Part shown: piece by piece, positions 45,882 to 58,323 of the stretch
Numbering within the stretch: position 1 is the stretch's first letter
How the letters are laid out: every line of letters begins with the position of its first letter
NCBI GenBank assembly: GCA_029255685.2
Contig: CM055319.2
Location: forward strand, 34,063,068-34,127,067
Source: Silene conica
Taxonomy: Eukaryota > Streptophyta > Magnoliopsida > Caryophyllales > Caryophyllaceae
DNA: 64,000 nucleotides
Direction of reading: 5' to 3'
Notes under the pieces: model-generated
Told to the model about the DNA's origin: nothing
The model's database searches: none
Seen by the model: only the letters and a program-made list of their open reading frames with translations
Position numbers and translations under genes: made by a program

Positions 45882-46905
45882 TAATCTTGCTGCCTGGTGC
45901 AATTATTTCTGGAACTCTGCCCTACCATTTTTTTCCCTTCCCCCCCCCCCCCCTCAAAACTCTTGTTAAAAATAGTTTCCCTGTTGAGGAGCTATTGTGC
46001 CATTTCATGCTTTTCCCATTAAAATGTCGTAGGATAGGGACTGCTCTTGTGCCTCCATTTAAATTAATTTCATCTCCTTTGCTTTTCCTTTTCGGGCTAT
46101 TCTGTAATTTTGCACTTTCAATCAATTAAAGTTCTGGTACGGTATGATTGTATCCTTAAATGTAATATTAGGCCATAGAATACAACATCAACATTAGACC
46201 CTTAATCCAAAATAATTTGGAGTTTGCTACATGAATCATCCTTTAAAAAATCATTCTTTTGAACCGTCCGTGAGTTCTGGTACGGTTTTTTCTATGGTTT
46301 CTTTACCATGACCGCATATTGACAAATGTTAATAGAGCTCGGCGTGGACTCACGGATGATCGTTGTTGTGGGGTTTGCATTGGGGAAGAGGACTCTTACG
46401 AGATTTTGTAGAAGCTAGGAAAGTGTCAAATTTGTTTTCTATTGAAAGGAGTCCGCAATTCTTTTTAGAGCATTCACTTGGTGCATGGATTATTATGAAT
46501 TTATTGAAGGATAAGAGTGACTGCCTTGACTTGACTTTAGGCCTACAACTTTATCGTTCGTCGTTAGGTGGATTTGAAAATGGAAAATGGGGAAATGAGC
46601 TACCTCGTGATGTGACCTCCTTCATAACGCATCTGATTTGGGAAGTTTAGAATGCAAGGCTTGTTCCGAAATTCCTCTTTTCGAAGAAGATATGAGTATC
46701 AACTATGACCAAGGCAAAAATTATTGCTCTCAAGCGGGTCTAAACCGTCTAATGATAGCAAATGAGCGACAATTTTCTCGCCTTTTGGTTAAGACTAATT
46801 CTCAAGTGGGTCATACTCATCTGTCAAAAAAAAAAAAAAAATTCTCAAGTGGTGGAAAGTTTCTTGCGTTTGGATCATAAGCTACCTTATGCTCACTTCC
46901 ACTAA
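45882..46905. other. PRMT 3' region and gene-free spacer
   Basis: It begins with the 3' UTR of the methyltransferase gene, including a run of 13 C at about 45942 and AT-rich sequence around 46120-46170 that could hold the poly(A) signal. Frames at 46363-46650 and 46638-46880 resemble no family I know. A very short poly(A) insertion lies at 46810-46840. Confidence 0.45.
46810..46840 (+). mobile_element. Extremely short poly(A) retroposon insertion
   Basis: GTCATACTCATCTGTC plus 15 A is flanked by the 12-bp direct repeat ATTCTCAAGTGG (46798-46809 and 46841-46852). This is the mark of target-primed insertion of a severely 5'-truncated LINE or SINE. Confidence 0.8.
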
Positions 46906-47275
46906 TGGGGTGTTTGGTTCATACTTTTGAATGGTATAAGGTTAGAAATCAATCAAAATTTTAAAAAAATCCTCAAATACAATATTTTTAATAAATTTTT
47001 TTTGTTCTATTAAATCATGTAGATAAAATAATCAAATAAATATATAAAATAATTTTTTTATAGCATAAAATAATTATTTTTATCACTTTTTATTATTTAT
47101 AATTTGATACCATGTGTATCAATCTCATACCCAAAAACCCATACCTCATGAGTTTGAGGTATTGGTATGAAACCTTCATTTTCATCAAACAAACACATGG
47201 TAGGTATTTGATTGATTCTAAGTTCTAACCCCATACCTCATAACTATAACTATATTGTGTGAACCAAACACCTTC
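46906..47275. mobile_element. Tourist-type MITE (PIF/Harbinger)
   Basis: Ends TGGGGTGTTTGGTTC and GAACCAAACACCTTC are inverted repeats flanked by TAA (46903-46905 and 47276-47278), the 3-bp target of PIF/Harbinger. It is 370 bp and AT-rich inside. It lies about 280 bases upstream of the saposin/canopy-like gene, in its promoter region. Confidence 0.88.
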
Positions 47276-47557
47276 TAAACGGGCATCACATCTACCGGGA
47301 ATTTAATACTGTTTAATATTTTTTGTTATCTGTTTTTTATTGTTATGGGTTAGTTAACTCGGAAGAAAAAAATATGTGGCATCTATCAACCAATCAAATG
47401 CTCATAAACACGTAATTTTAAAACTCTACAAACCTGATGCATCAAACCCCCCCCAAAAAAAATAAAAAAAAGAAAGCTTGAGTGAATCGCTCAGTTTCCT
47501 TATAAACTAGAGTAGTAAAGAAAGAATCAGGAAACCCTGAAACATAAAGGTTGTGCA

Positions 47558-50500
47558 ATGTCTAACAAGCAAAAATCATGGGTTACATTAATGAGTTTAG
47601 CAGCAATTATATGTGTAATTTCATGGGTACCAATGTCTGAATGCTTAAAAAAACAATTAGGTGTTGCTAGAAAAGAAGACATACCATTTATTAAATGTCA
47701 AGTTTGTCAAAAACTAGCTTCACAAGTTTATTCTCTGGTGCAAAACAAACAAGCTCTAATTTCTCCTAACAAAGTATGCTACTTTCGACCTGGGCATTCA
47801 TGATCCTATCCGATTTTTACTGGGTATTCTTTCTTTTTTGGTTATTTCATTGTTTTATTTGATGGGCAGATCTCAGAGTATCAGATTATTGAGATTGTTG
47901 AGAATGTGTGTAATTTGAAGAAGGAAGAAGCTGATTGGATTTTGAAAATCGACATTGTTGAGCATGCTGATAAGTTGAAGGTAATATACAATCTTATGAT
48001 GACAACTTTTCAATTTCATTAACTTAATTATAGATTTGATTTCATATTCAAGATTGTTTAATACTCCCTCTGTCTCAAACTTTCAGTCATTTGTTTACTG
48101 TTCCATTTTTTTAGTGTCTGTCACTTGTTTATTTTTCTAATTTAGGAACCGGTAACTTGACAGTACACGCTCAATTTGCTCTACTTGTCATTCGATAATT
48201 GATCCACTCCTCTTTTCGTGGTCTTTGTGCTAAAATCAACGCTAAACTAAATGTTCCATACGGAGAGAGTCAAATGTTCTTCATTAATCTCAGTTTATTT
48301 TCTTAGTAACTCACATTTTGTTGTGTTTAGCTTTTAACTTGTTATTGTAATTGACTTGGGGCACTTAACTTTGTTGCTTATTGCTAGTAACAAGCTCAAT
48401 GGCTAATTCATTGAAGCGTGCACTATTAGCAGGTCAATTCTATACAGTACATTTTCTTACCAAGTATTGTTAATTTTCGCGGCTGAAAAAAGTAAACTCG
48501 TAATGAAACCGTCAAAACAATGTGATTTGCTTTGAATTTATTTAATTTTCTGTGTTTGTACTCAGTATATTGACATGCTGACGACCCTTCTTGCCTTCTT
48601 TATATAGAAGAGTTTGGTATACCTTTAGAATTAAAATGCAAACCCTACTTGTTAGCCTTGATAAAGGGGCCTGTGGATGGTAACAATGTCCAGCTAAATC
48701 ATGGGTCACTAATTGTTTATCCTCTCCAAGTGGAAATGCATTGATTTCCTCAAGCCTTCCCTGCTTTCCTAACAAATTCTCTAGACGAAGAGAGTTGGAT
48801 TTCAGGAATGTCTCTGGGAGCTGAGATTTTGTTGGAATTGAGCAAGTTGAGATTTGGGAGGAAAATAAGTGGGTTGAAAGAGATATCTCATGATCTGATG
48901 ATCGTATCCCTTGTCGAATAACAATCAGTATCGGTGTCTATGTTTCAAGAGAACCAGATTCCATTAACAGTGACAATTTGTTCTTAGCTCTGTGGGATAT
49001 TTCACAAGATCTTTTCCGTTGAGAGTAGTTAGATTCATCCAATGGAGTATTTCCCTAGTGCATGCTATAAGTTTTGTCTCACATCAGTATAATTATGTAA
49101 AGAGACCAGTTTATAAGTAAGTGTGTTACTTTTTGCTATCACCAATTGAGGATTATAGAATGGCACCTGTCTGGAATTATGGACAACGTACTCCACTTAT
49201 GTCTATGGACCTAGTGTGGGTCTAGGGGAATGCAACAAGTGATATGAGAATCAATTGGTCGACAAATGGTGCAATGTGGTTACCAAGCTCTCCTTCGATG
49301 GTTCTGCTTTGACTTAAATGGTGGGATCCTGTGATGTGTTGGTTGAGGTCTCTTGGGTTAACCAGATACGGTGCAGCAACCATCTGTCGAAGAGGAGCAG
49401 CGATTGGCGAAAGGGTGAGACTGTTGAAGATTCCTAAAATGTATGAAAAACGTAGTCTCATATCTAGCAGTGATAGACTATTCTACTAGCATCCTAGGGG
49501 CTAGGCGCCTAATGGTTTGCCTGCGGTTGTTACTGATCAGTGTTTCTGTTCGTTTAGCTGCTTGGCTTCATGATAGCTTTTGTGGAATGGTTTCTTAAGC
49601 AAAGAATAAAGTTTGAGTCGTTCTAGAAACTTATGGTTTTAATAGGGCACAAGTAAGCAAGGTCATGAGAAATGATCTATTAAGAATGCTTTTAATGAAT
49701 CAACAGTAGTAGGAATATTAACAGATGATAAGCAATAAGGCATGGAATTCAGCAAGGGATAAACGTGCCTCACAAACACGGCATAAAGATCTATACATTT
49801 TAGTAGAAACTGATAAATGTGAAAACTAAGCAAGAACAAGCTAAGTATCATGAAAAATGACAGTTTAAGTAATTCTTAGACTACTTGAGTAACTAAGTGA
49901 AGAAAACAAGACAAGGAATTAATGCCCACATGATGTATAATATCCGTACCCAAGCAAAGTTAACTTGTTGATAAAGCAATTTAGTGAAGCCCTTAATAAG
50001 AGAAGTCAAGCTAGATAAGCAAACCTCAACATAAGCTGCCTGTCCCCACATCCATAACCTCATATTTAGTTGTGTGTTTCATGCAAGGTTGCCTAATTCA
50101 TATCCTCACCACTTCAAGTTTTAATTCTTCTTGTAGGATATAGTCTCAGAAGATATATTTTCATGCTGTCGAATGTATTGTGTTTTAGACCTGCAAACAT
50201 TCACATCATTGTCCTCACAAATCTTTCTTTTTAAGTAAAAACACTGGAAGTTATAGTCTAAAATATTTTGTAGTGAAACTTCTGGATAGAAGATATCCAC
50301 TTCAAGTTTAAAATGCTGTGGAATGTAATGTGTTTTTAGACCTGCAAGCATTGAGAAATTTCATTATAGTCTGTTTATGGTCATGCCAACATTAGGGATC
50401 TACTACAAATTTTCAATAACCAAATTCCATTTCCAGTGAATGTTCTTTGCAATCCATTAAAAGTTACCCTTGGACAATAATAAAGATATGTGACTGATAC

Positions 50501-52940
50501 AGTATTCACTAAAAAAAATGATCCTTCTTCATGTGAAAATGGGCTTTTGGTGTTAGTTTTAGATGAAATGTACAGAAAAGGTGGGAATTTTTTTAAAAAA
50601 AATAGAATAGAAAAGGTGGGAGGGAGTTATGGATCTTCTCTTATTTTATTGTGAAAGAGTAATCTTTTGATGCAATTTTCGTAATAGCTCACCAAGGTAA
50701 GGTTGAGTACATGACTCCTCTTACCTTGCCATTTGTGGGAGCCCTTTAGGTACTATGTTAATGTTATTGTATTGTCATTACTAAGCCAGGTTCTACTGAC
50801 TAAGTGGGCCGTGGGCATTCAGCCGCATCTGGAGTGTGGCAGTTTGAGCTTCACAATTCACCATGTCCTACTCTCTTTTTCAATATCATGATCAATTTCA
50901 CGTTCCCCTTTGAACATTTGGCTGTGAAAAAAGGAAGAAGTAGATTATCTGATCATGATGCATCCATCTCTACAATCATCTGTGCTTTGGTTTCCCTCTG
51001 CTGAATAGATATGCCTATTTCTTTGTATTTTATGCTATTACAGTATTTTTAGTTTTAAAACACGCTTCCTGTATTATCTCTATAAATTTTTGATGGTTGT
51101 ACAATATGGGATTCTTTGGTGTCAGTTGGTTGATCAAGATGTTGAAGGGCAATGCAACTCAGAATGTAAGACTGTAGAGCGAGCATGTCAAGAGGTTAGT
51201 TTCTGCTTAAATCTAGCTTGCATGGTTATATCTTCTAAAGCTTTCGTACATCGTAACTCCTAAGCATGTTACTTCAATGTACGTGGAGCCAGTGTCTCAA
51301 AATTCATTGCCTTTGGGAATTTGGGTTATGATGTTATAAAACAAAATAATACATAAATTGTCTATATTTGTATTTATGTATTAGAAGTGGATCAGTGCAT
51401 TATTAATTATTTGTCATTTACAAGTAACCTCTGTATTTTTCCCTAGGGTAAGTCTGCGTACAACTGAACCTACCTTACCGGTTGACACTATTTTTATAAG
51501 TTTACATTTATATACTCTCCTACGCAGGTTTTGGGATATTCAGACACTGATGTTGCGGAATATGTATATTCTCGAAGACCTCAGCTTGATTCGTTAGTGA
51601 GTTATCTTTGCAATGACCTCTCTAAAGCATGCACTAACAAGCCGCCTCCTGTCCCAAAGGTAGAACATTCGCATTTATTGTGTTAAATAAGAGCATGTGT
51701 TTCTGGTCCCAAATGTGACTATGTGAATGGTTACTTCGTTATTCATTCCTTACCAATCTCAGCAATTTACTACCTCATATACATAGGTGTAATGTTTGAT
51801 GAACAGTAGATTCGTCGCCACTGGTGAAGTGGAGCTTATAATCTTATCTATATAACTACACCGTACAACTTCTGGTCTAAAGGGATTAAGGAAGTCTGAA
51901 TGGCAGTTTTGATGCTTACAGAATTCGAACCCAAGTCATAAGTACTACCCCTCTTGATTTTAAAGCTAACCTACATGTGCTCTTTATTATGATGATAAAA
52001 TGAACTTTTAATCATTGTGAGAAAACCAACATCTCTATGAATATGGTTTTAACTCTAGAAATGTGAACTATGGTGCTCTTTTTTGGCCCTCTCTAAATTC
52101 GAAGTTATGTTTACTTTTGCCACAGGATAGGACTCCAGGAGAAGCATTTGAGCCAAAAGCAGCAAAAGAAGCTGAAATGGAAAAAATAATGCGATCCATG
52201 GAGGTAACTTATCCTTCAGGATGTAGAATTATTCATGAATAATACATCATTTCTGTTGTTGAGTACCACAATTTGGCCATGTCAGGGTCTTCCAGGAGCA
52301 CCTGGCATGAAAATGTACTCGAGGGACGAACTAATGGACATGCAAAACTTGGGCGGCAAGGAACCTGATGAAGATGACGAAGATGAGGAGGAGGATGTGA
52401 AATTCAGATCCAATGTGGTATGTATTTGGTTTACTGATAATGTTGTGTTAAATTGCTCTTCTATTTTCATTTTTAGTTAAAAAATCACTATTTTTTTAGT
52501 TGGAAATGGGATAGAACGAAGGAAAATAACTCTCTGTTGGTCTTATATAGTGGATTAACAGAGTGAATGAGAAACTCAACCTTGTTTTTGGTATGGTTGG
52601 GTCATATTTAAACCACTTCTTTGTGCTTCTAACATATAAGCAAGAAACGTCAGATAAGGAAGGGGGGCTTTAAAGCATTAGGACAATATTTATGTTCTTC
52701 TGCTACATTGAATTTTGCTGAATTCAGGGAAAGGCGATGAGGGAGAAGGCGAATAAGGAAGTTGATTGGAAGGAAAAGGTAAAAGAACACATAAAAGGCA
52801 CGGAGAAGGTGATAAAGACTCAAGCACATAAGATAAAGCGGCAAGCGCATAAAGTAAAGCGTCATCTGCAAAAATGGTGGCGATCAAAAAGAAATGTTGG
52901 TTCGAAGAAGAAGTCGACACTTAAAAAGGCAGAACTATAG
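47558..52940 (+). CDS. Secreted/ER saposin- or canopy-like protein (DUF3456 type)
   Basis: Seven exons: 47558-47773, 47870-47980, 51126-51194, 51528-51659, 52126-52203, 52286-52417, 52728-52940; 316 residues, all introns phase 0 with GT-AG ends. Residues 1-29 are a signal peptide. A cysteine-rich domain follows: C47 and C50 (KCQVC), C86, C119, C123, C130, C160, C167. This spacing fits the saposin-B/canopy fold (TLR4-regulator/MIR-interacting MSAP family, as in plant At1g42480-like proteins; from memory). Next come a linker with GLPGAPGMKMYSRDEL, a very acidic stretch (EPDEDDEDEEED), and a Lys-rich tail ending KAEL, close to but not a standard KDEL/HDEL signal. An ER folding-helper role is inferred. 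The second intron is 3.1 kb and contains a MITE. A TTATAAA-like box lies near 47500. Confidence 0.9.
48064..48270. mobile_element. Stowaway-like MITE in intron 2 of the saposin/canopy-like gene
   Basis: It begins CTCCCTCTGTCTCAAAC after TA and ends with CATACGGAGAGAG; the two are imperfect inverted repeats of the Stowaway type. It is about 207 bp and diverged. The rest of intron 2 (48271-51125) shows only chance frames. Confidence 0.65.
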
Positions 52941-54228
52941 GAGATTGATAGAGTGAAATGGGTCTCCCTTTTGTGTTCATGAGGCTTTTACATAAATTCA
53001 GTTCTGAAGGAGTGTGGAAGTATACATACATTGATACATACACATCCTTGCGGAGCTAATTTATGTAAGACTGGATTGATTATGTAGATTTAAATCTTAA
53101 GTAGATTCTAAGACCTTCATTTGTAATGGATTACTTTGTTTTTCACGGTTGCGTCATATACTGCTAGACACAACATATTATGCCAGAAACAAATATGATA
53201 GTAGAATAAATCAATATGGACAATACTTTTAGCATCATACTTGTTTTAAACCCGTATAATTCTTACAAATCTGTTCCTATATAAAAATTTCAATTTGACG
53301 ATTAAGTATTATTTTAATTTTTTCCTACATGTTACTCGTGCGACTTAAGTCCGACTTACCTAAGATGAAACAAAATTACTTGGATGAAAATTGACAGTTG
53401 ACACAAAATTAGCGAAATTATACGGGTCTTATACAAATTGTTAACCTGTTTTTCATTAAGTCAAACTCGTGCACGAAAAAAAATGAAAATTGACTTGTGC
53501 ATATTTAAAGTGATAATATTTGCTTATAATTCATTTTGTACAGAGTTTTAATTAGTGAAACGGGATAAAAGTAAACTTTTACCCGTGTACATTTAACCAA
53601 TATAATTTTTTTTTCATAATTGAATTAATATAAACGGTAATTAGAAATTATAATTATCATATTAAAAAATTACTCTTTAAGCTTTTGACCTAAAACAATA
53701 AATGCAAAAGATGGTAATAACACTAATAAGTTTCTTTTAAGACGTACATATGTCTGTCTTCACATTACAATGAGTCAAGTATCATCTTGCATGTGCATAT
53801 AAGACATCTATGTTGCTTTTTCTCATACATTCTACTTTTACTTCATTCCAACTATTTAAAACTTTAAACTTAAGACGAAAATAACCATTTTAAAAAAGGA
53901 TATCTGAAAAGACTACACGCAACATTTAAACCTATATCATCACCCTAATTTGACGCTATTCATTCATTTGTTTGTTTTTAATTAAAACATCTCTTGTTCA
54001 GTTGTTAACTATTTCCAGGAAGTCCATAATGTTGTTAACATTAGACCATTAGTCACACATAAAAAGCAATGATCATGGCCTGCATATAGATAAATTTTTT
54101 ATTTGTTTAAATAAATATATTGAAACCCTCTCTTTCAAATCACTAACCTAAAGTCCTAAATTATCTCTCGCCACTGAGTCTCTCACGGCCTTTAGCACAT
54201 AAATTTACAAACAAAACTTGAAGCATCT
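52941..54228. other. 3' UTR and gene-free AT-rich spacer
   Basis: It begins with the 3' UTR of the saposin/canopy-like gene (roughly to 53140, judged only by composition). After that I see no gene, repeat end or RNA gene up to the LTR border at 54229. Confidence 0.5.
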
Positions 54229-55282
54229 TGTAAAACCCCTCGTCGCAGCGGAAAAATAAAACATTCAAGTATACCAAAATTTACGCAGAAATTAAACTCT
54301 AACATGCATGATAAAACGAGGTGAATTAAAACAAACTATAGAAACTGAGATAAACAACAATAGATAACTATATAAGTCTAAGTACGAAAAGTATATATAC
54401 AAAACAGCCTGGGATGGCACATCCCTACAGGCACTCAAGTGTAAAACCAAAAACAACTAGGTTTAGCTACACGATAACGGGTAAGTCATCGATGATAGGA
54501 TCATCGCTCGCTAGCCTCCTGTAACCCATCAACCACCTGTCATGTACCTACATACATGAAAACATGTACGCCTTAATCAGTGGGGAGTGACTAGAGTTCT
54601 CCTAGCCACCTATTGTTAACAACACGTAACACATATGACATCCAACATACTCCAACATTTATAACATAGATATATATATCCCAACTTTCACATCATCATT
54701 CAATACTTTGCAAACCTCTCAACTAACTTCGGAAACTATTTGAAATGAGAGCCGGTCTCCCTTCCGGTTGCCTGGCCGGGGGGTCTTTCAATCCAAACCA
54801 TTTACGAAACCAGACTAAGAGTCGTCCAATGCCTTGGACGAACAGTTCTAAGATAAACAACACTCTATATAAACACAGTCAATCAGCAACATCTGACACT
54901 GTACCCCAACTCAGGCAAGCAGATACAATCAGCAGTATCTAGAACCTACCCCAGCTCAGGCAAGAACTAAACACAAACAGCAGCGTCCAAGTCACACCCC
55001 AACTCAGGTAAACTTGGTACATAAATCAGCAAGCATACACCCGTAGCCGCAACTCAGGCACGGATGGATACCAATCAGCTAATAATGGTTCATAACGCAA
55101 CTCAGTCAGAACCATTACCCTTCATAGTGAAACGGAATCCCAACTCAGACCCAACTCACCACGGTCATACAAACTCACGGAAGGACAGAGGTCCCAACTC
55201 AGATATCTCCTACCGCATCATCCATACACGAGACGGTCCATACGTCGCAACTCAGACTAGGCCGTCACGCCACAAATTGACA
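54229..55282 (-). repeat. Partial Ty3/gypsy LTR, minus strand
   Basis: From TGTAAAACCCCTCGTCGCAGCGG it matches the reverse complement of the last kilobase of the LTR ending at 60532, and also the solo LTR at 33869. It stops where the plus-strand LTR begins (55283), so a same-family element in opposite orientation seems to have inserted into it. It contains the CGTCCAA...TTGGACG hairpin and a hairpin array at 54890-55270. Confidence 0.82.
54890..55270. repeat. Variable-stem hairpin array, CAACTCAG core
   Basis: About 8 units share the core CCCCAACTCAGGCA or CGCAACTCAGTCA. Arms differ between units but pair within each: ATCTG/CAGAT, CCAAGT/ACTTGG, AATGGTTC/GAACCATT (55084-55115), GACGGTC/GGCCGTC (last unit). 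It occupies the same place in the LTR as the array at 34530-35125, but with a different core. Confidence 0.75.
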
Positions 55283-55399
55283 TGTAACATCCCGTATTTT
55301 CGTAAATAATATTTTAATGATTTTAAAGTATTTTCCGGAATATAATATTATTTTATTAATAAATCGTAAATCTTATTTTAAGTTTTTCCGTTAAGTTCC

Positions 55400-57402
55400 T
55401 GACACCCGTCATTGAGGGGTGTCAAAGATAAGATTTATAAAACCTCAGCTTAAACTAGATAGGATAAGTCAAGGGTCGAACCACAAGGAGACAAGGTTAA
55501 TTATGTTTGCGAATTTAGAGTCTATTGGAAGTAGCCAAAAAAGGGGGTTTTGATTTATGGTTGGGATTAACAACTAAAAGCAAAATAAACAAGAGAATTA
55601 AAACAAGGTAAAAAGGAGATTAGGAACTTCGGTTCCCCATGGTTAAAACAAGTCAATGAAGGGTAAAATAACTAAATAACACAATCCCAAGGAACAAAGA
55701 ATAAACCTTTAGGTCAATATTCTACCCAATCCTTACGGTCTTAGGGTTCCTACAAAAGCACTAAACTTTCGTTCATAGGGCAATCCTAAAGTTGTTGTCA
55801 AACTAATCCTCACAATCTTTCAATCTCAAAGAATTAGTTCACCTACAAAAATGGGGGATTGGTAATTTAATCATAAAACCATCAAAATCAAGTCTTTACC
55901 ATAGTTCCCCTAATTCCTAATCACAAAAATTAGCTATGCATAATCTTAATTGTAAAATTAACAATAACAAGAATTAAGAACGTCAAAGGAATCAACATAA
56001 TTAAAGATGACAATAAAAGGGAAAACATGTATTGAGAAACAACAATAAGATGAACAACAAGATTGATTGAAAGGGAAAGATTAATTGTAGCGAACTTACA
56101 AGCTTAATTGGAATCAAGAACAAAAGATGAAAACTAAGAAAATCTTCTTCTAAAACTTGGGGGTTTTCTCTAATCAGGACTGCTTGACCTAATTCTAGAG
56201 TTTAGGCGTCCTTAAATAAGTTCTAATTACAAGATTAAACGAGTAAAACCCGAAATAAAAGTCGCGGACACAGTCGCTGGGTCGGTCGACCTACTATCCG
56301 GGTCGGTCGACCTCTTATGCTGTTATCAGGCTTTATGGATTCTGGGCTTTGGTCGGTCGACCTCTTTAGTGGGTCGGTCGGCCCTTTCCTGTATGTTTCA
56401 GCGTAAATTTGGCCCGTAAACAACACTTGACTATGAATCCGGATCCTTGCTCCGCGTAAATACTCAAAATAGCTTCCGGAGGACGATTAAAGTTCAGTTT
56501 TGCCCACTTCCGCGTATTCCTACATTTAAAACATAGAAATGCCAAAGTAAACCGTTTTGGGAGAAAAAGCAACTAAAAGTCACGAAAATATAAATAAATA
56601 CGTGCCAAAAGAATAAATAAAATGCATAAAATAGGCACGTATCAAACTCCCCAAACCAAACCTTGCTTGTCCTCAAGCAAGCACTAAGAATCAAAAGAAA
56701 AAGAAAAACTTCTAATGGAACGAATTTCATACTCTTAGAACCAAACACAACACTATGCCTAACCAATTTAATGCAACTTTCAAATAAAATCAAGCATAAT
56801 GTCAAGAGCAAAACGAGTTAAACATGTTGGAATAAAATGCTACACTTTCAACCTTGCAAGACTCATTCTAAATGGACTCTCGCGGTACGCTCGAGACACT
56901 CATGAAGCAAAGGGTCAAATATATATGTGAAAGATAAGAAGATAAATAGAAGTAAAGACTCTCACCTATCTACGACCCATAAGAACATGCCTGTAATCTA
57001 ACATGAATAAAATCTCTACAACCGTACATATGCATTCCCACACTAAATGACCATGACACATGCCGAGGCAATTTTGGGATTGTGAGGCTAAAGGTAAGAA
57101 AGGGTTAAAATAAGTTATGGGAAGAGGGGTTAAACCGAGCTAACAACCATCTATCCACACTATAAGATTACTTCAATTATTTTTCAAAACATGCCAATGC
57201 TCAGAATTTGAGAGCAAAAGTCACAATTCCTCCCTTTTCTCCCTTCTTTCTCCTTTCTTTTTCTTCAAAAAAAAAAAAAAAAAAAAAAAAAACGCAACCT
57301 GTCCAGTGGTCGTGGTCGACCGACCCATACATTAGATCGACCGACCACCCTTGAAAACAGGCGGACTCTGATTTTTTTTCTGATTTTTTTCTTTTCATTC
57401 TT

Positions 57403-57441
<39 letters not shown>

Positions 57442-58323
57442 CTGATTTCAATCACCGATTTTTTTTTCTTCTTCTTTTCTTTTTCTCCTTTACACCATTC
57501 TCACAATATCAAGATTTATCAATGAAACACGAACCAAAAGGATGGCTAAAAACAGTCCCATCACTACGTCACTAGCTCGGCTAGGGTAAGCAATTTTTAG
57601 GATGTAGCATATGGGGTTAAAAGAGTCAATTTGGCTATGTGAGGGTTATGGGTAAAACAAGGAAAGGGAACCTCTACCACATGTGTCAACAAACCACAAA
57701 CCCGAATGCATATAGGTATTAAGTAGACAAAATTCATGCTTATGCATATTGATGTGACATGCCTCAAGAGGAGAAACTACTCTCAATCCTATATGAAATC
57801 GGTCATGAATGTCACCGATTTATTAAGCTCTAAACCTTAGAAAATGTAGTAGTTTGCCAAGAAGACAGTCAAGTCTAATAATTTAGCATAAAATCAACAA
57901 AAACTCGTAGACAATGCAAAAGACTAGCTTGAATTTTTTTTGAAAACGCAAGGCAAGGCAATAAGTGACATGTGAGGCATAAATCGTATTTGTCCGTTCC
58001 GACTCGACCTATGCGCTAAGAACGCGCGACAGAAAAAGAAAGAAAGAAAAAAACAAAAGAAAAAGAAAGGGACAAAAAACACAAGACACAAAAACAAATG
58101 CAGACTCAACAGAAGTATGCATATACCCTCCCCAAACCAAAACGCACAATGCCCTCATTGTGCTCATCAGCATAATCCACAACAAATAGGCTAAGGAGAA
58201 AGGAGGGGGAAAACTGGAAATCTAAAGAAAATAAAAGAAAAAACTACTTACAAGACGGAGGAACCTCCCCAAACCGAACATCGAAGAGGGAAGGTTGGAG
58301 CACGTCCCTAGTCCTCTGGGTCA
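55400..58323 (-). mobile_element. Tat/Athila-type element nested in the LTR, LTR at one end only
   Basis: On the minus strand, the PPT context GAGGACAAGCAAGG...TTTGGGGAGTT leads into an LTR starting TGATACGTGCC (56644) and ending GTGTCA (55400), about 1245 bp. Upstream internal sequence (to 58323) has further GTTTGGGGAGG words and homopolymer tracts but no recognisable gene. The target duplication GTTCC (55395-55399 and 58324-58328) is supported by the uninterrupted sequence of the solo LTR at 36600-36640. No LTR is recognisable at the 58323 end. GGTCGGTCGACC palindromes occur at 56279-56390 and 57310-57352. Confidence 0.7.

Noticed and set aside
45942-45954. Run of 13 C after the PRMT stop codon
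   Set aside because: A simple homopolymer in the 3' UTR; no specific function is supported and it may be a sequencing-length artefact.
46363-46880. Two overlapping frames as a possible small gene
   Set aside because: No family match, no splice or promoter context, and composition like the surrounding spacer.
48542-49461. Minus-strand frames in the 3.1-kb intron as a nested gene
   Set aside because: Short, no recognisable domain, no start or splice context.
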